Made by a program: the position numbers and the translations under genes. A stretch of 64,000 bases of DNA. Source: Paenibacillus ginsengarvi (lineage in GTDB: Bacteria; Bacillota; Bacilli; Paenibacillales; NBRC-103111). The stretch spans positions 124,001-188,000 of the forward strand of contig NZ_RBAH01000012.1 of assembly GCF_003626695.1 (NCBI RefSeq). Direction: 5' to 3'. The notes beneath the pieces are model-generated. The model worked only from the letters and a program-made list of their open reading frames with translations, ran no database searches and was not told the DNA's origin. Shown here one piece after another: positions 37,147 through 48,461 of this stretch. How positions within the stretch are numbered: the stretch's first letter is position 1; the number at the start of each line of letters is the position of its first letter.

Positions 37147-37984
37147 AAGTATCTTTAACCACCTTCCGTTACCTTTTCGTTACCCCAAAAAGGACTTCAT
37201 TTCAACGAAGTTCTTTCGATTGTTTCATTATATGCCTGAATTGAGATTAGAGATCAGCCATCCTCTTTCACCTATCAACCGCTAGCTCACGGGCCCGTTC
37301 CTCAGATCGTTGAGACCGCCGGCTGATCCAAACTACATCGGGGAGCCAGTTTTGCTGGTAGAGGCTGTACATGATCCAGAGTATTTTACCGCTGTGTATC
37401 CTCCAGCATCAGGCTCCCTCCTCGGCTCTGCGATAAGCTCCAGCGAATCCTCTCTGGCCGCGAAAGCCTTGCAGGCATTTGTCGTTCGTACGATCCGTGC
37501 GCCTGAGTTGGTCCTAAATGATTCTGATTTCAGCGTTCAAGTTCATCACTCAAATAAGAACATTCGCTCCTGTTTTAATGCAAACATATGGTCAAATACA
37601 AATAGAAATAGGACGATTTCATATATGGATATAAAGCTGATCGAAGAAAAAACATCTCCTGAACTTATCCAAGCGATCCAAGAAGAGTTGCTCGAAGGCG
37701 AACGAAAAGACAAAATTGAAATTGTGGAGTATTATACAATCTACTGTGTTGTACGTGTTTTGACCAGCATACATTACGGTGGTTTTACATATCGCTCACT
37801 ACGTATTCGGAACTGGCGAATACACCAGACAATCCGACAGAATACGCCTACTGTATACTATTGGCGCAACGATGCAAAACATGCTAGAGTGGGCTGAGCG
37901 ATAATAAAAATAACCACCGTCTGTCCATAGTGGCTGGATGGGCGATTACATGTATTATGTCCTAATATTTGTCGAATTTCCCGC
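37147..37984. other. Non-coding or relic stretch after the ISNCY remnant
   Basis: A hairpin AAGGACTTC / GAAGTTCTT near 37189-37216 could be a terminator. A 195-codon plus-strand frame (37310-37897) has no ribosome site and no coherent protein signature; its middle (about codons 100-145) looks more protein-like than its ends, so it may be a chimera of relics. I do not call it a gene. Confidence 0.4.
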
Positions 37985-38428
37985 CTATGAAGTCGGTATA
38001 TAAATTTCTGTAATACCTTGAGACTGAAGGCCGTTTATTAAAATCTCAAACCTCGGTTTATTAAAAGATAGATTGTATTTGGATTTAATGGGGTCCTTGC
38101 TTATTTGCTCCAAAAAGCTATTTTTGTACTTTTCTTCAAACCTACAAACCGCGTATTTGTCTGCTGGAATTATATAACTGATCATCCCTACGGGAATTGA
38201 AGCAGATTTCGTAACTTCGTAAGCAGCAACTAAACCAAGAGTGCTTGTAATTAAGTATTGATTTTGGTTCTTCTTATTTTCAATCTCATTTCCCCTTATT
38301 TCTAGCTCCTTGAAAAGTATACTTTTATCCCGAAGAATTCCTACTTTTAAACCAATAACTAGTATAGCTTCTTTTTTCTCAAAGTGTATCTGCATGTAAT
38401 CTTCAATGTGTACATCCACTTGGTGCAC
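37985..38428 (-). CDS. Small GyrI-like / effector-binding-domain protein (tentative)
   Basis: A 147-residue protein starting at GTG 38428, with a GGGGG-rich ribosome site upstream. The pattern IPVGMISYIIPADKYAVCRFE followed later by PRFEILINGLQ and EIYIPTS resembles the GyrI-like effector-binding fold found alone or at the C-terminus of AraC/MerR regulators. It stands alone within relics of mobile DNA, so it may be a passenger gene. Similarity is weak, and another small-molecule-binding fold is possible. Confidence 0.5.
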   Translation of the reverse strand: MHQVDVHIEDYMQIHFEKKEAILVIGLKVGILRDKSILFKELEIRGNEIENKKNQNQYLITSTLGLVAAYEVTKSASIPVGMISYIIPADKYAVCRFEEKYKNSFLEQISKDPIKSKYNLSFNKPRFEILINGLQSQGITEIYIPTS

Positions 38429-38907
38429 TCGTCTCTACCCCCTAAAGCTATCGTTAGTATAATTATGGCAGACGTAGATGACCCTTAAATGAACTAAATC
38501 TTAAAATTATCTTAATATACTATACAGCTACTACGGCCAGACGGGGTATTATGCTTTACTTGTCAGCTCTATTTACAATAATCAAATTATTTGCGACGTC
38601 CAACTCAAACCGCATCTATACCCCGGATGATGCTTTTTTGACAAATTATATTCGTCAAGCAACCTCTTCTCATAAGCTCTTTGAAGTGATAGCGCCAGCG
38701 TTTCCCGTCTACACGACCGCATAGGAGCCATATACGCCCGCCGGACAGTAAGATTTTCGTGACGTTCCCCGCTTGCAAACGTTTCTCCAGGTCGCCTATT
38801 ACGTTGTTGGCATTATCGTTTACCCTCACAGTAAGATCATGCTCAGTATCTAGCCGATCCAGACAATGGCTCCATAGCAATCATTTTGTGCAATTTTTGG
38901 CTAGGCA
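38429..38907. other. Relic DNA, no recognised gene
   Basis: A 91-codon minus-strand frame (38605-38880) lies directly downstream of the phage tail relic and may be a piece of the next tail gene, but I recognise no motif and see no ribosome site. The rest appears non-coding. Confidence 0.35.
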
Positions 38908-39790
38908 TCACGTAGTTTCATGTCCCCATGTAAGTTTTCCAGGTTCTCCATTACCACTTCGCCTCCCTAATACAAATTTCGGTTTAAAAACAAATGAAAT
39001 AGTACAATCCAAATCCGTTCCGTCGATCGTAACCGTATTTAAGCTCGGAAGCATATTGATAAAATCTCCTGTCATTTCCGGCATAGCATTGGTCCCATTA
39101 AGCTTGACCGTCATTCGCTCGCAATCTTTCGCAAGTGTTTGATTGTAGATTATTGTTGTATACCCGAATGCCTTCCCATTCGCCGATATACTCAGGATAG
39201 TCAAGCTGCCCGAAATGATGATTTCAGGTTCCGTGATCAACCCCCTAGTTGTTCACTTCAAAAGAACCAGGACCTATTATTTTTATAATCCATTTGTCAT
39301 CCAACCGAATTGGTAGAGTCCAAAATGATATCCAAATCCAAGATTATCGCATCAGTCGCTATGAGGGATCGAGGGAACGGGTCAAAAGCCACTAAGGGAT
39401 ATTGAACTGCCCCAGTCCGATAATACGTTCGATGTCGAGATTCCCAACATATCGAACCAAGTAATACCGATCAGTCTCAAATCAAAAATAAGTTGAAGGG
39501 TTCGCACTTTCCCTACCCGTCTATAAAGATGCAAGGGATTCGACAGCTAACTGAAGGCTTAAAGCATCTCTATTGATCATGGTGCAATCAAGATTAAGCT
39601 ACCTCGAACTAACATTGGCTCCGAAATCTCACGCGCCATTTCTTCCATGTATGGCGAGTGTTCGATCTACCGTAAGCGGAAGGATAGGCTGACGAGAGGT
39701 ACTTAGTATGATCATTCCGAGTTCCTTAGCAGTTTTTCCAACGAGTGTGAACTCGCCGTTAATAATCTCATCGCCGTTTGTTACATATTA
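38908..39790 (-). pseudogene. Phage distal tail (Dit-like) protein relic
   Basis: Read across stops in one broken minus-strand gene, the sequence gives GKTAKELGMIILSTSRQPIL, DRTLAIHGRNGA.DFGANV, ESLASL, DRYYLVRYVGNLDIERIIG.GQFNIP and, toward the end, IIGPGSFEVNN and TIDGTDLDCTISFVFKP. This is the typical N-terminal domain order of siphophage distal tail proteins followed by a beta-sandwich end. At least five stop codons interrupt it. Gene order (tape measure upstream) agrees. Confidence 0.7.
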
Positions 39791-39799
39791 AAACGATTC

Positions 39800-40735
39800 C
39801 TGCGCTATCCGTTTAATGTCAGAATCGTTTCGGGCCCATGAAAACGGCACCCGAAAACAGGCCGTCCAAATAGTACACGGCACTGGTAGCCGCCGCTCCG
39901 GCCGTACTCCCCTGAACGTCAGTAGCCGCGGCCGCCATCTCGGAAACCTGCTGTTTGACATCGGTTATACTGTTGCCGAGTCCTTTCGTAAATCCCTTTC
40001 TTCGCCTGTATACTCGCCAAGATGCATCAGCACGTGAGGCGGGGAATGAATGTCAAGGGCAAAACGGAGTCCGCTGGTAACTTTGTCCGTGACGCCAACC
40101 ATATTCTTGATTTAGGCCCTTAATAATGTTTTCGCCCAGATCTATCATGTTCTGAGGAAGATTCACGATCCAGTGAATCGCCTGATTAATTCCCTTTGTA
40201 ATTTCGGTCCAGATCTGAACGTGACTGACCTGAGCGCGTTCCAGGCAGTCGAGAAATAGCCCTTGATGACGTCTAGCGATCCGCGAACATCTTCTTGATG
40301 CCTCCCCATATTCGGGTAAGAGCGTCTTTTCAGGTTGTCCCATATCTGGATTCCGTCAGTCTTGTGCTTTCTGAAATCGCCCTTCATTAGATCGATGCTA
40401 AGCAGCAACGCTCCGCTAAATATATTCTTAATTAGCTTCCAGACGCCAACGGAAAAATCCTTAATGCCATCCCATATCTGATTGAATCCATCCTTTGTGT
40501 TGTTAAACAGCTCGATTGCCATATCTTGATCCGTTGCCAGAGCGCCAACAGCCCTTCTTTAATATCTTCCCAGTGTTTCACTATCATGGGTGGCACTCCA
40601 AAAAATGGACCGAGAAGCGGAATGAGCTTATCGCCCCACTGCGCGAAGAATGCCTTTACCACCTCCCAAACGGCTGATAATCCGGCTTTGATCTCGTCAC
40701 AATGCTTCACGATCAGTCGGCTGATCCCCATGATC
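39800..40735 (-). pseudogene. Phage tail tape-measure protein relic (C-terminal part)
   Basis: Minus-strand fragments rich in Trp-Ile-Lys repeats, such as IVKHWEDIKEGLLALWQRIK, FNQIWDGIKDFSVGVWKLIKN and IFSGALLLSIDLMKGDF, are characteristic of the helical repeats of tape-measure proteins. Multiple frameshifts and stops separate them. The last fragment (SITDVKQQVSEMAAAA) precedes the Dit-like relic, as in siphophage tail modules. Confidence 0.75.
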
Positions 40736-40744
40736 TACTTCAAA

Positions 40745-41215
40745 AAAATGAAAACGAAAACCACAACGAGAGACCAGTATCAAAAAACTCTAAACGTTAG
40801 AAGGCAAACAGTAAGAAAAAAGGAGTCGGCTATTCAGACAATACGCTCGTCGTGTACACAGCACTGATGAGCTATATTCAAAAAGGCCGTTGAATTGGGT
40901 ATCATTCGCTCCGACCCGACGCAATGCCTACGTGCCAAAAGTGCAAAAACTATTGATGAATTGGAGACCAAAAGAAAGAGATGAAATATATGGAGCAGGA
41001 GCAAGAAGATTTTCGCACGTGGAGATCGATACTATAACAAAGGTTATACTGTGCCAAACATAGAACGCTACCCCGGATACCCACGTACTATAAAACAAAC
41101 CAGCTTATAGTGGCCAGAATGCTTAAGCTATCGGGATTAAATCCTAAATTGACACCACATTCGCTTCGGCACACTCACTTGCCGAAGCTGGCGTAGAATT
41201 GCCACAAGGACGATT
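40745..41215 (+). pseudogene. Tyrosine recombinase (phage-type integrase) relic
   Basis: Plus-strand fragments in several frames include KAVELGIIRSDPTQCL (core domain) and, near 41130-41200, KLSGLNPKLTPHSLRHTH followed after a one-base shift by LAEAGVELP, which is the catalytic H-x-x-R box of phage integrases. Many lesions are present. Together with the tail relics it marks the remains of a prophage that ended next to groEL. Confidence 0.75.
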
Positions 41216-41263
41216 GATCTAACAAAACAAATTTACTTACACGTTACAAAAGTAAAAAGAAAG

Positions 41264-41300
41264 AAACCTCCCAAAAGTTCGATGAACTAATGAGAGGCTT
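41264..41300 (+). terminator. Candidate terminator behind the integrase relic
   Basis: AACCTC... with inner AGTTC-GAT-GAACT and closing GAGAGGCTT can fold into a hairpin; T-run is poor on the plus strand. Confidence 0.35.
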
Positions 41301-41353
41301 ATAAAAAAACAAAACCAATGTTACCCTGCGGTTACCATAAAGCCGTAGATGCT

Positions 41354-41378
41354 TGGCGCAAAAGGCTCTACGAGCCTT
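41354..41378 (-). terminator. Hairpin just after groEL
   Basis: AAGGCTC-GTA-GAGCCTT begins one base after the groEL TGA and is followed on the minus strand by TTGCG, a short T-tract. Confidence 0.6.
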
Positions 41379-41379
41379 A

Positions 41380-43047
<1,668 letters not shown>

Positions 43048-43101
43048 TCAGGTCCTGCCAAAAGTTGCTTAAGTATAGGTTATCGGATGTACGGAAACGT
43101 T

Positions 43102-43176
43102 AAGAAAAACCTTCTAACGTTAAATCACGATTAAACACCCGCGTCACAGCGGAAGTTTACCGAGAAAGGTTTTCTT
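43102..43176. repeat. Palindrome-ended element between groES and groEL
   Basis: About 75 bases with imperfect terminal inverted repeats: AAGAAAAACCTTCT at the left and AGAAAGGTTTTCTT at the right. It overlaps the groES stop codon and fills most of the unusually long 163-base gap. Ends and an internal AGCGGAAGTTT resemble the elements at 48.2 and 58.8 kb. Confidence 0.65.
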
Positions 43177-43456
43177 ACGAAAGTACAGCCAGGATGTCGC
43201 TTTCGCGCAAGATGAGCAGTTCTTTGCCCTCGAATTTCACTTCGGTACCGGCATATTTGGAGAACAGAACGCGGTCGCCTTCTTTCACTTCGAGCGCAAT
43301 GCGTTGTCCGTCTTTCACGTGGCCGCTGCCAACAGCAACGATTTTGCCTTCTTGCGGCTTTTCTTTTGCCGAATCCGGCAATACGATACCACTAGCTGTA
43401 GTCTCCTCCTTGGCAATAGGTTCAAGAACTACGCGATCACCGAGCGGTTTAATCAT
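43175..43456 (-). CDS. groES: Co-chaperonin GroES (10 kDa)
   Basis: A 93-residue lid of the GroEL chamber. It begins [18 protein letters not shown] and contains the mobile loop ([17 protein letters not shown]), [25 protein letters not shown] and a hydrophobic C-terminus. AAGGAGG lies at proper spacing. The gene is first in the groESL operon, with CIRCE about 45 bases upstream of the start codon. Confidence 0.98.
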   Translation of the reverse strand: MIKPLGDRVVLEPIAKEETTASGIVLPDSAKEKPQEGKIVAVGSGHVKDGQRIALEVKEGDRVLFSKYAGTEVKFEGKELLILRESDILAVLS

Positions 43457-43499
43457 GAGAAAACTGCCTCCTTCGATTAAAGTGATTGGGTTGAGGGTG

Positions 43500-43526
43500 T
43501 TAGCACTCGATAGTGGTTAGTGCTAA
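43500..43526 (-). promoter_or_regulatory. CIRCE operator (HrcA binding site)
   Basis: TTAGCACTC, nine bases, then TAGTGCTAA. This matches the CIRCE inverted repeat except for one base (T instead of G) at the inner edge of the second arm. It predicts heat-inducible repression by HrcA of groESL. Confidence 0.95.
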
Positions 43527-43537
43527 TAACAATATTT

Positions 43538-43566
43538 ATATTAATCATTTCGCCGCCGCATTGCAA
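43538..43566 (-). promoter_or_regulatory. Candidate sigma-A promoter of groESL
   Basis: On the minus strand TTGCAA, a 17-base spacer, and TAATAT (four of six matches each) lie directly upstream of CIRCE, which would then cover the transcription start. Confidence 0.5.
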
Positions 43567-43691
43567 GTATTTTTGGGTCATTTCATAAAATTTTAACGGC
43601 ATCCTCTTTTTCCACACCCTGGGTATTGTATCCTCAGCGGAATCTTCCTATTCGCGGCCTATTCAAGCCTTACTTCTTACGCCTTCTTTCG

Positions 43692-43727
43692 ACAAAAAAC
43701 GGACTGCGTTTCTTAGAAACGCAGTCC
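43692..43727 (-). terminator. Intrinsic terminator of the tat operon
   Basis: A perfect 12-bp stem GGACTGCGTTTC / GAAACGCAGTCC followed on the minus strand by GTTTTTTG. Confidence 0.92.
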
Positions 43728-43836
43728 TCCTACTACCCGGGCGGCATTGCCGGAAATCTCGCATGAATCCGGCGATCGGCATCGTTATTAAGGCTCGCGT
43801 TTCGTAAATCGGTTGTTGCTTCTTTCCTCTTGAATC

Positions 43837-44607
43837 TTAGGCCTCTTCAGTCTGAGACATCCACTGTTTGTCCATCTCCAGCTGCTTCTTATAAATGCGG
43901 GCCGACAGCATGATGCTAACCTCGTACAGCAAAATCATCGGAATGGCGACCAAAATGTCGGAAATAAAATCCGGCGGCGTGACGACCGTTGCGATGACGA
44001 CCAGCACCAGATAAGCGTAACGACGCAGCTTCTGAAGCCGGGACGGGTTTAAAATCCGCAGCTTGGTCAAAAACATAACGACAACCGGAAGCTCGAACAG
44101 AAGAGCCATAGGAAGGAGAATGTTGAACATAAACGAAAAGTATTGCGCCGCTCCGTAAGTTTCGGTCAAACTAAGGCTCTGAGTTACGTTCGACGTAAAG
44201 TAAAAAGCCATCGGAAAAATGACGAAGTAGGCGAACGATAGCCCGAGCAAAAACAGCAGAACCGCTCCCGGGATGTAGCGCAGCGTCGCTTTCTTCTCAT
44301 GATCCAGCAGCCCCGGCCTCACGAACAGCCAAAGTTGCGTAAGGGTGAACGGAAGCGTAACTACAAGACCGATCGCAAACGAAAACTGCATGTACAGCCG
44401 GATCGCATCCCACGGAGAAAACGTATTCAATGTAATAATGCTCGAAGCAGGCTCGGAATGCATCAAATATACGATGATGGGCTTGGCCGCGAAAAAGCCG
44501 CCGATCATCGCCACTACGAGAACGGCGACTATCCATATAAGCCGTTTGCGGAGCTCGGTCAAGTGCTCTACCAAAGATGCCGTATTGTCTTGCACCAACT
44601 TCACCAA
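43837..44607 (-). CDS. tatC: Sec-independent protein translocase TatC
   Basis: A 256-residue membrane protein with six transmembrane helices, the receptor part of the Tat pathway for folded, twin-arginine proteins. The N-terminal LVEHLTELRKRLIW and the FVRPGLLDHEKK loop with its conserved Glu/Lys are family hallmarks, as is the later VVTPPDFISD segment. Start is TTG 44607 or the following GTG; the ribosome site is weak. TatA lies 122 bases upstream and the Moco genes further upstream, fitting Tat export of molybdoenzymes. Confidence 0.97.
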   Translation of the reverse strand: MVKLVQDNTASLVEHLTELRKRLIWIVAVLVVAMIGGFFAAKPIIVYLMHSEPASSIITLNTFSPWDAIRLYMQFSFAIGLVVTLPFTLTQLWLFVRPGLLDHEKKATLRYIPGAVLLFLLGLSFAYFVIFPMAFYFTSNVTQSLSLTETYGAAQYFSFMFNILLPMALLFELPVVVMFLTKLRILNPSRLQKLRRYAYLVLVVIATVVTPPDFISDILVAIPMILLYEVSIMLSARIYKKQLEMDKQWMSQTEEA

Positions 44608-44729
44608 CCTTACCGTTCATATCATCGATAGCGGTATCGATACTCGTTAGCTGGCCTCAAGGAAACAAACCGAAGCCCTCCGCCCGTTCCGTTAAAGCAG
44701 CGGGCCGCAGTATGCAAGTCCGGGGCCGC

Positions 44730-45011
44730 TCATTCGGGCAAACGCTTGTTGTCGGCGCTTTGTACGCCCTGCGCCGAGGCTGCCGCTTGAACGACAGGCT
44801 GCTCCTGTTTTGCCTGCTCCAGCTTGGCGGCTGACTCCGCTCTCACTTCTTTGCGATCGGAATCGTCCTCCATGATTTCCTTGGCTCCGTTCTTGAACTC
44901 GCGCAGCGTGCGTCCGAAGGCACGGCCCAGTTCGGGGAGCTTGCTCGGACCGAACAACAGAAGCGCCACCAAAATGATCAAAATAAAACCGGTTGGGCCA
45001 ATGTTAGGCAT
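44730..45011 (-). CDS. tatA: Sec-independent protein translocase TatA
   Basis: A 93-residue subunit that forms the Tat pore. One N-terminal membrane helix ([28 protein letters not shown]) is followed by an amphipathic helix and an acidic, Gln/Ala-rich tail. The [10 protein letters not shown] hinge is diagnostic. AGGAGGAATG precedes the ATG. Only one TatA-like protein is present, as in Gram-positive minimal TatAC systems. Confidence 0.96.
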   Translation of the reverse strand: MPNIGPTGFILIILVALLLFGPSKLPELGRAFGRTLREFKNGAKEIMEDDSDRKEVRAESAAKLEQAKQEQPVVQAAASAQGVQSADNKRLPE

Positions 45012-45037
45012 GACACATTCCTCCTAAATAAAGTTCT

Positions 45038-46060
45038 TTACCCTCTGTCCGCAAACAGTCCGCCGTAGCCGAGACGGGTGATCGCCTGGCGCTCGATCCG
45101 CTCGCCCGCGCATATACGCGGCAGGAGGACGTCGAAAACAGTAAATTTGTCGTGCATGATACTGCCGGGCAATCCAACGACCGGAATGTCTCCCAAATAA
45201 GCTACGAGCAGCATGGACCCGGGCAGCATCGGCGTCCCGTGGCTGACGATGTCGGCACCGGCCTGCTTGATGGCGCCGGGCGTCCGGTCGTCGGGATCGA
45301 CGGACATACCGCCGCTTACCAAAATCAGATCGACCTTTTGCTCCGCGAAATAGCGGATCTCCTTCATAATGTCCGGAATGCCGTCCGAAGTGATCCGCTG
45401 TTCGAAAACGGCGGAGCCGTATGCTTCCAGCTTTGACCGGACAACGGGGCCGAACTTGTCCTGAACTAGTCCATTATACACCTCGCTTCCGGTCGTGATG
45501 AGCCCTGCCCGCAATGTTCGAAAAGGTTTCACGGATATGGGCCCTTCTCCCATATGAGCATCGCGCCAGCGCCGGGCGGCCCTCCCGGCCGCCTCCACTT
45601 TTTCCTTGGCAACAAGCAGCGGGATGACTCTCGTGCCGGCTATGGACTGTCCCTCGGAAACGACGGTGTGGCTGGGCAGCGTAGCCATCGCAAGCTGCTC
45701 GATATCGTTTATCTCGTCGATCAGCGCTTGATCGACTACGGCAAGCCCGTGAATATCCGACTTCAGCATCACTTTGCCTTCGCTCGGGCCGACCAGCCGA
45801 ATATGGGATCCGCGTACGGCTTCGGCCATGCAAACAGCCGCGTCGTCTTCGTGCAAATCGTCGTCGCCGAGCTCGAGCACGTAAATATGCTCTTTTCCGA
45901 TCCGCCTCAGCTCCGGGATGTCCTCCTCGCGAATCAGATGCCCTTTGCGAAACGCCCTTCCTTTAAACTCCCCGGGAACGATCCGGGTCAGGTCGTGAGC
46001 GAGCGGCAGTCCGACCGCCTGCTCGATCTTCACTTCCCTGAGCACGCTTCTGCTCCCCAT
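45038..46060 (-). CDS. Molybdopterin-binding MoeA-like protein
   Basis: A 340-residue protein with the MoCF_biosynth fold in its C-terminal half: LRAGLITTGSEVYNG, VDLILVSGGMSVDPDDRTPGAIK and the following GTPMLPGS and VVGLPGS segments are the molybdopterin-binding motifs. The N-terminal half (REVKIEQAVGLPLAHDLTRIVPGEFKG) resembles the MoeA N-terminus, but the total is shorter than a canonical MoeA (about 400). It may insert molybdenum or act as a sensor of molybdopterin. GGGGGTGA precedes the ATG; the gene follows a MoaB/Mog gene by three bases. Confidence 0.88.
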   Translation of the reverse strand: MGSRSVLREVKIEQAVGLPLAHDLTRIVPGEFKGRAFRKGHLIREEDIPELRRIGKEHIYVLELGDDDLHEDDAAVCMAEAVRGSHIRLVGPSEGKVMLKSDIHGLAVVDQALIDEINDIEQLAMATLPSHTVVSEGQSIAGTRVIPLLVAKEKVEAAGRAARRWRDAHMGEGPISVKPFRTLRAGLITTGSEVYNGLVQDKFGPVVRSKLEAYGSAVFEQRITSDGIPDIMKEIRYFAEQKVDLILVSGGMSVDPDDRTPGAIKQAGADIVSHGTPMLPGSMLLVAYLGDIPVVGLPGSIMHDKFTVFDVLLPRICAGERIERQAITRLGYGGLFADRG

Positions 46061-46063
46061 CGG

Positions 46064-46552
46064 TTACGGCTCACCCCCTTTGCCTCTGATCATGGTCAAA
46101 GCGATGGGCAGCTGATCCATCACGGCGGCCAAACATTCATGAACGCCCTTCGGATCGCCCGGCAGGTTCAGCAGCAGCGTACGATCGCGTATACCGGAAA
46201 CGCCGCGCGTCATCATGCCGAGCCCGGTCTTCTGCATAAGCGCGGCTCTCATCGCTTCGGCGAACCCTGGCGCCAGACGGTCCACCACCTCGAGCGTCGC
46301 TTCTGGCGTTACATCTCTAAGCCCCATGCCGATTCCGCCAGTCGTCAGGATAAGGTCGGCTTTGTAATAATCGGTCATCTCGATGAGCGCGGCTATAATC
46401 TCATCTTTTTCGTCCGGAACGATCCGGTATTCGATAATTTCCCCCTGCAGCTCTTCTTCAACAAGTTCGCGAATCACCTGGCTGCTCGTATCTTCCCGTT
46501 CGCCGCGAGAACCTTGGTCGCTTGCCGTCAATAGGCCAACTTTCCAGCGCAT
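46064..46552 (-). CDS. mog: Molybdopterin adenylyltransferase / MoaB-MogA family protein
   Basis: A 162-residue enzyme that adenylylates molybdopterin ahead of metal insertion. Motifs are VGLLTASDQGSRGEREDTSS at the N-terminus, LILTTGGIGMGLRDVTPEAT (molybdopterin-binding GGTG-type loop) and LLLNLPGDPKGVHE. GGGAGGG precedes the ATG. MogA-type and MoaB-type proteins are hard to separate by eye. It sits between moaC and the MoeA-like gene. Confidence 0.92.
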   Translation of the reverse strand: MRWKVGLLTASDQGSRGEREDTSSQVIRELVEEELQGEIIEYRIVPDEKDEIIAALIEMTDYYKADLILTTGGIGMGLRDVTPEATLEVVDRLAPGFAEAMRAALMQKTGLGMMTRGVSGIRDRTLLLNLPGDPKGVHECLAAVMDQLPIALTMIRGKGGEP

Positions 46553-46581
46553 TCAGCGTTTCCCTCCCCTGCTGCGAAGCT

Positions 46582-47091
46582 CTATCGCTCTTGTATGCCG
46601 CTTGGGGCCCCCGTGAACGTATAGTCTCCGCTTTTGCCTCCCGTCTTCGCCAGAAGCACGGTCGGTCCGATGATGATCTCTTTCTCAAGCGCCTTGCACA
46701 TGTCGTATACGGTCAGAGCCGCAGCCGACACGGCCGTGAGTGCTTCCATCTCGACGCCGGTTAGTCCTTTCGTCTTGACGGTCCCTTCTATATATAGCTC
46801 GTTCGATCCGTTGTCGGAAAAACGGATGTCGATGCCGGTCAGCGGAAGCGGGTGGCACATCGGAATCCAGTCCGACGTTTTTTTGGCGGCCATAATGCCG
46901 GCCACTTGCGCCACGGCGAGCACATCGCCTTTACCCGCCGTTCCTTGTCTGATCGCCGCAAGCGTCGAAGGGCGCATCGTGACGGTCGTGCGCGCGGTCG
47001 CCGAACGGCTCGATTCCGGCTTGCCGGAGACGTCCACCATACGGGCCCGGCCCTCGCTGTTAAAATGGGTAAGCCCGGATGAATCCGTCAT
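46582..47091 (-). CDS. moaC: Cyclic pyranopterin monophosphate synthase accessory protein MoaC
   Basis: Forms cyclic pyranopterin monophosphate with MoaA in molybdenum cofactor synthesis. [18 protein letters not shown] starts the protein; [20 protein letters not shown] holds the active-site Cys-His; [27 protein letters not shown] is the highly conserved core, and TGGKSG closes it. ATG 47091 is preceded by GAGGGGGG; the longer frame to 47118 adds nine atypical residues. moaA is not in this window. Confidence 0.96.
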   Translation of the reverse strand: MTDSSGLTHFNSEGRARMVDVSGKPESSRSATARTTVTMRPSTLAAIRQGTAGKGDVLAVAQVAGIMAAKKTSDWIPMCHPLPLTGIDIRFSDNGSNELYIEGTVKTKGLTGVEMEALTAVSAAALTVYDMCKALEKEIIIGPTVLLAKTGGKSGDYTFTGAPSGIQER

Positions 47092-47303
47092 GATGCCCCC
47101 CTCTCTTCTGTTTTGCAAGGTGCGTTTGATGGTAATGTATAGCTAATATGAATTAGCAGATACCGTAGATGCACCTGCATTTCCTGCGACCCGCCTGGAA
47201 GGATATGGGGCGGTAATGGGCAGATACTGCCGCGCGAGTTATGTTCTGAACACATTCGACGTATGTGGGGCTATGTCCTTTTTTTGAAACAATAAGAAAT
47301 CGT

Positions 47304-47939
47304 TTAAATTCGCGCGTCTTTATTACCGGTTGTCACGAGCCATTTGTGCTTCTCCGTCACAACAGCGTCTACGCGGAAATCGTGATCGTCCATTGGAACG
47401 GCAGCGACCCGTTGCACATCAAAAGCGACCGCCAGCTTGTAGGGCTCCTTACCCGCGTTTTCCCTGCATCTGCGAATAAAAGCGTCGTAATAACCTCCGC
47501 CGTACCCAAGACGTCCGCCCTCGCCGTCGAAAGCGAGTCCCGGCACCAGCATGACGTCGATAGCAGATAAGTCGGACACGATCGGCGCGGACATCTCGGG
47601 CTCGCGAATGCCCCATTTGCCGGTTACGAGTTCATCCAGGCCGCCGATCAAATGAAGCGACATCAGCTTCCGGTCGGCGATGACTTTCGGCACGGCGACG
47701 CGTCCTCCCCGCTGCCAGCACCACTGCATAATAGGTGTGACGTCCAGTTCGGTCCGGAACGGCACGTAGCTAAACAGTGTAAACGTATCGTTTCCTAAGG
47801 CTGGGAATAACGTATCCAGATAACGTATCGCTTCATAGCACGCCTGGGCCGAATATAAGGCCCTATCTTCGACGGAGAGCGCGGCTCTTGCCGCTTCCGC
47901 TTGCTTACGGAGCTCGGTTTTGAGCGCTTTAGCGGTCAT
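47304..47939 (-). CDS. 5-formyltetrahydrofolate cyclo-ligase
   Basis: A 211-residue enzyme converting 5-formyl-THF to 5,10-methenyl-THF with ATP hydrolysis. LRKQAEAARAALS at the N-terminus, PFRTELDVTPIMQWC, VPGLAFDGEGGRLGYGGGYYD (the nucleotide/folate loop) and DHDFRVDAVVTEK near the end are all typical of the YgfA/MTHFS family. AAGGTAACG precedes the ATG. It is separated from moaC by about 210 bases and probably has its own promoter. Confidence 0.95.
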   Translation of the reverse strand: MTAKALKTELRKQAEAARAALSVEDRALYSAQACYEAIRYLDTLFPALGNDTFTLFSYVPFRTELDVTPIMQWCWQRGGRVAVPKVIADRKLMSLHLIGGLDELVTGKWGIREPEMSAPIVSDLSAIDVMLVPGLAFDGEGGRLGYGGGYYDAFIRRCRENAGKEPYKLAVAFDVQRVAAVPMDDHDFRVDAVVTEKHKWLVTTGNKDARI

Positions 47940-48461
47940 GTCGTTACCTTCTTTCTAGCTGCTGTTCGACCTTTATAGGAGCTTTAACGGAAGCTCCTTT
48001 GCTCCCAGTTTATCATACAACCGCCGGGAAGAAAAAAGAAGCATACGGGACTTTTGGGGCGATCTACAGATTTTCTGGCAGCCCTTCTGCCGGAACTCAG
48101 GTAAATCTTAGGTTCAGTCAAACTGTCGTTAAAATAACCCCACAAAGTGGAACCTAGGCTTCGAAGCTTATTCCAAATACTTTGTGGGGAGCCCCGAAAC
48201 TTATAAATTCTATAAAGGTAAAGAAAAGCTTCTGAACGAAGCCATTTCGGTGTGGTACATCCGAGCTTTAAAGGTTGCTTTTCTTGGTACAGAAATTCGC
48301 ACTTCGGCAACCATTAATGCTTTGCCGAACCTAAATTGCTGTAACGTTTACAAAACGCCTCCCCATCGGTAAACTTGAGCTATATACAGGGGCTTACTAT
48401 CGAAATCGCTTACGGCGATCCGAAACGCACCCGACGAATATTTTCCGGAGGAAGACAGCAG
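47940..48461. other. Intergenic region with palindromic repeats
   Basis: Divergent promoter region between the 5-FCL gene and the ABC-F gene. It contains a perfect 8-bp stem AGGAGCTT / AAGCTCCT around 47978-47999, a pair CCCCACAAAGT / ACTTTGTGGGG (48139-48189), and the repeat element at 48221-48285. No gene is supported here. Confidence 0.6.
48221..48285. repeat. Small palindrome-ended intergenic repeat (copy at 48.2 kb)
   Basis: 65 bases bounded by AAGAAAAGC and its exact complement GCTTTTCTT, about 79% identical over its length to the copy at 58843-58906. The sequence after its right end (CTTGGTACAGAAATTCG) continues the similarity to the 58.77 kb segment. Confidence 0.75.

Noticed and set aside
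37310..37897. 195-codon plus-strand frame
   Set aside because: No ribosome site, incoherent sequence, lies among relics; not supported as a gene.
47939..48100. Possible structured RNA upstream of the 5-FCL gene (6S-like or folate riboswitch)
   Set aside because: Only one short perfect hairpin is visible and no conserved core could be recognised.
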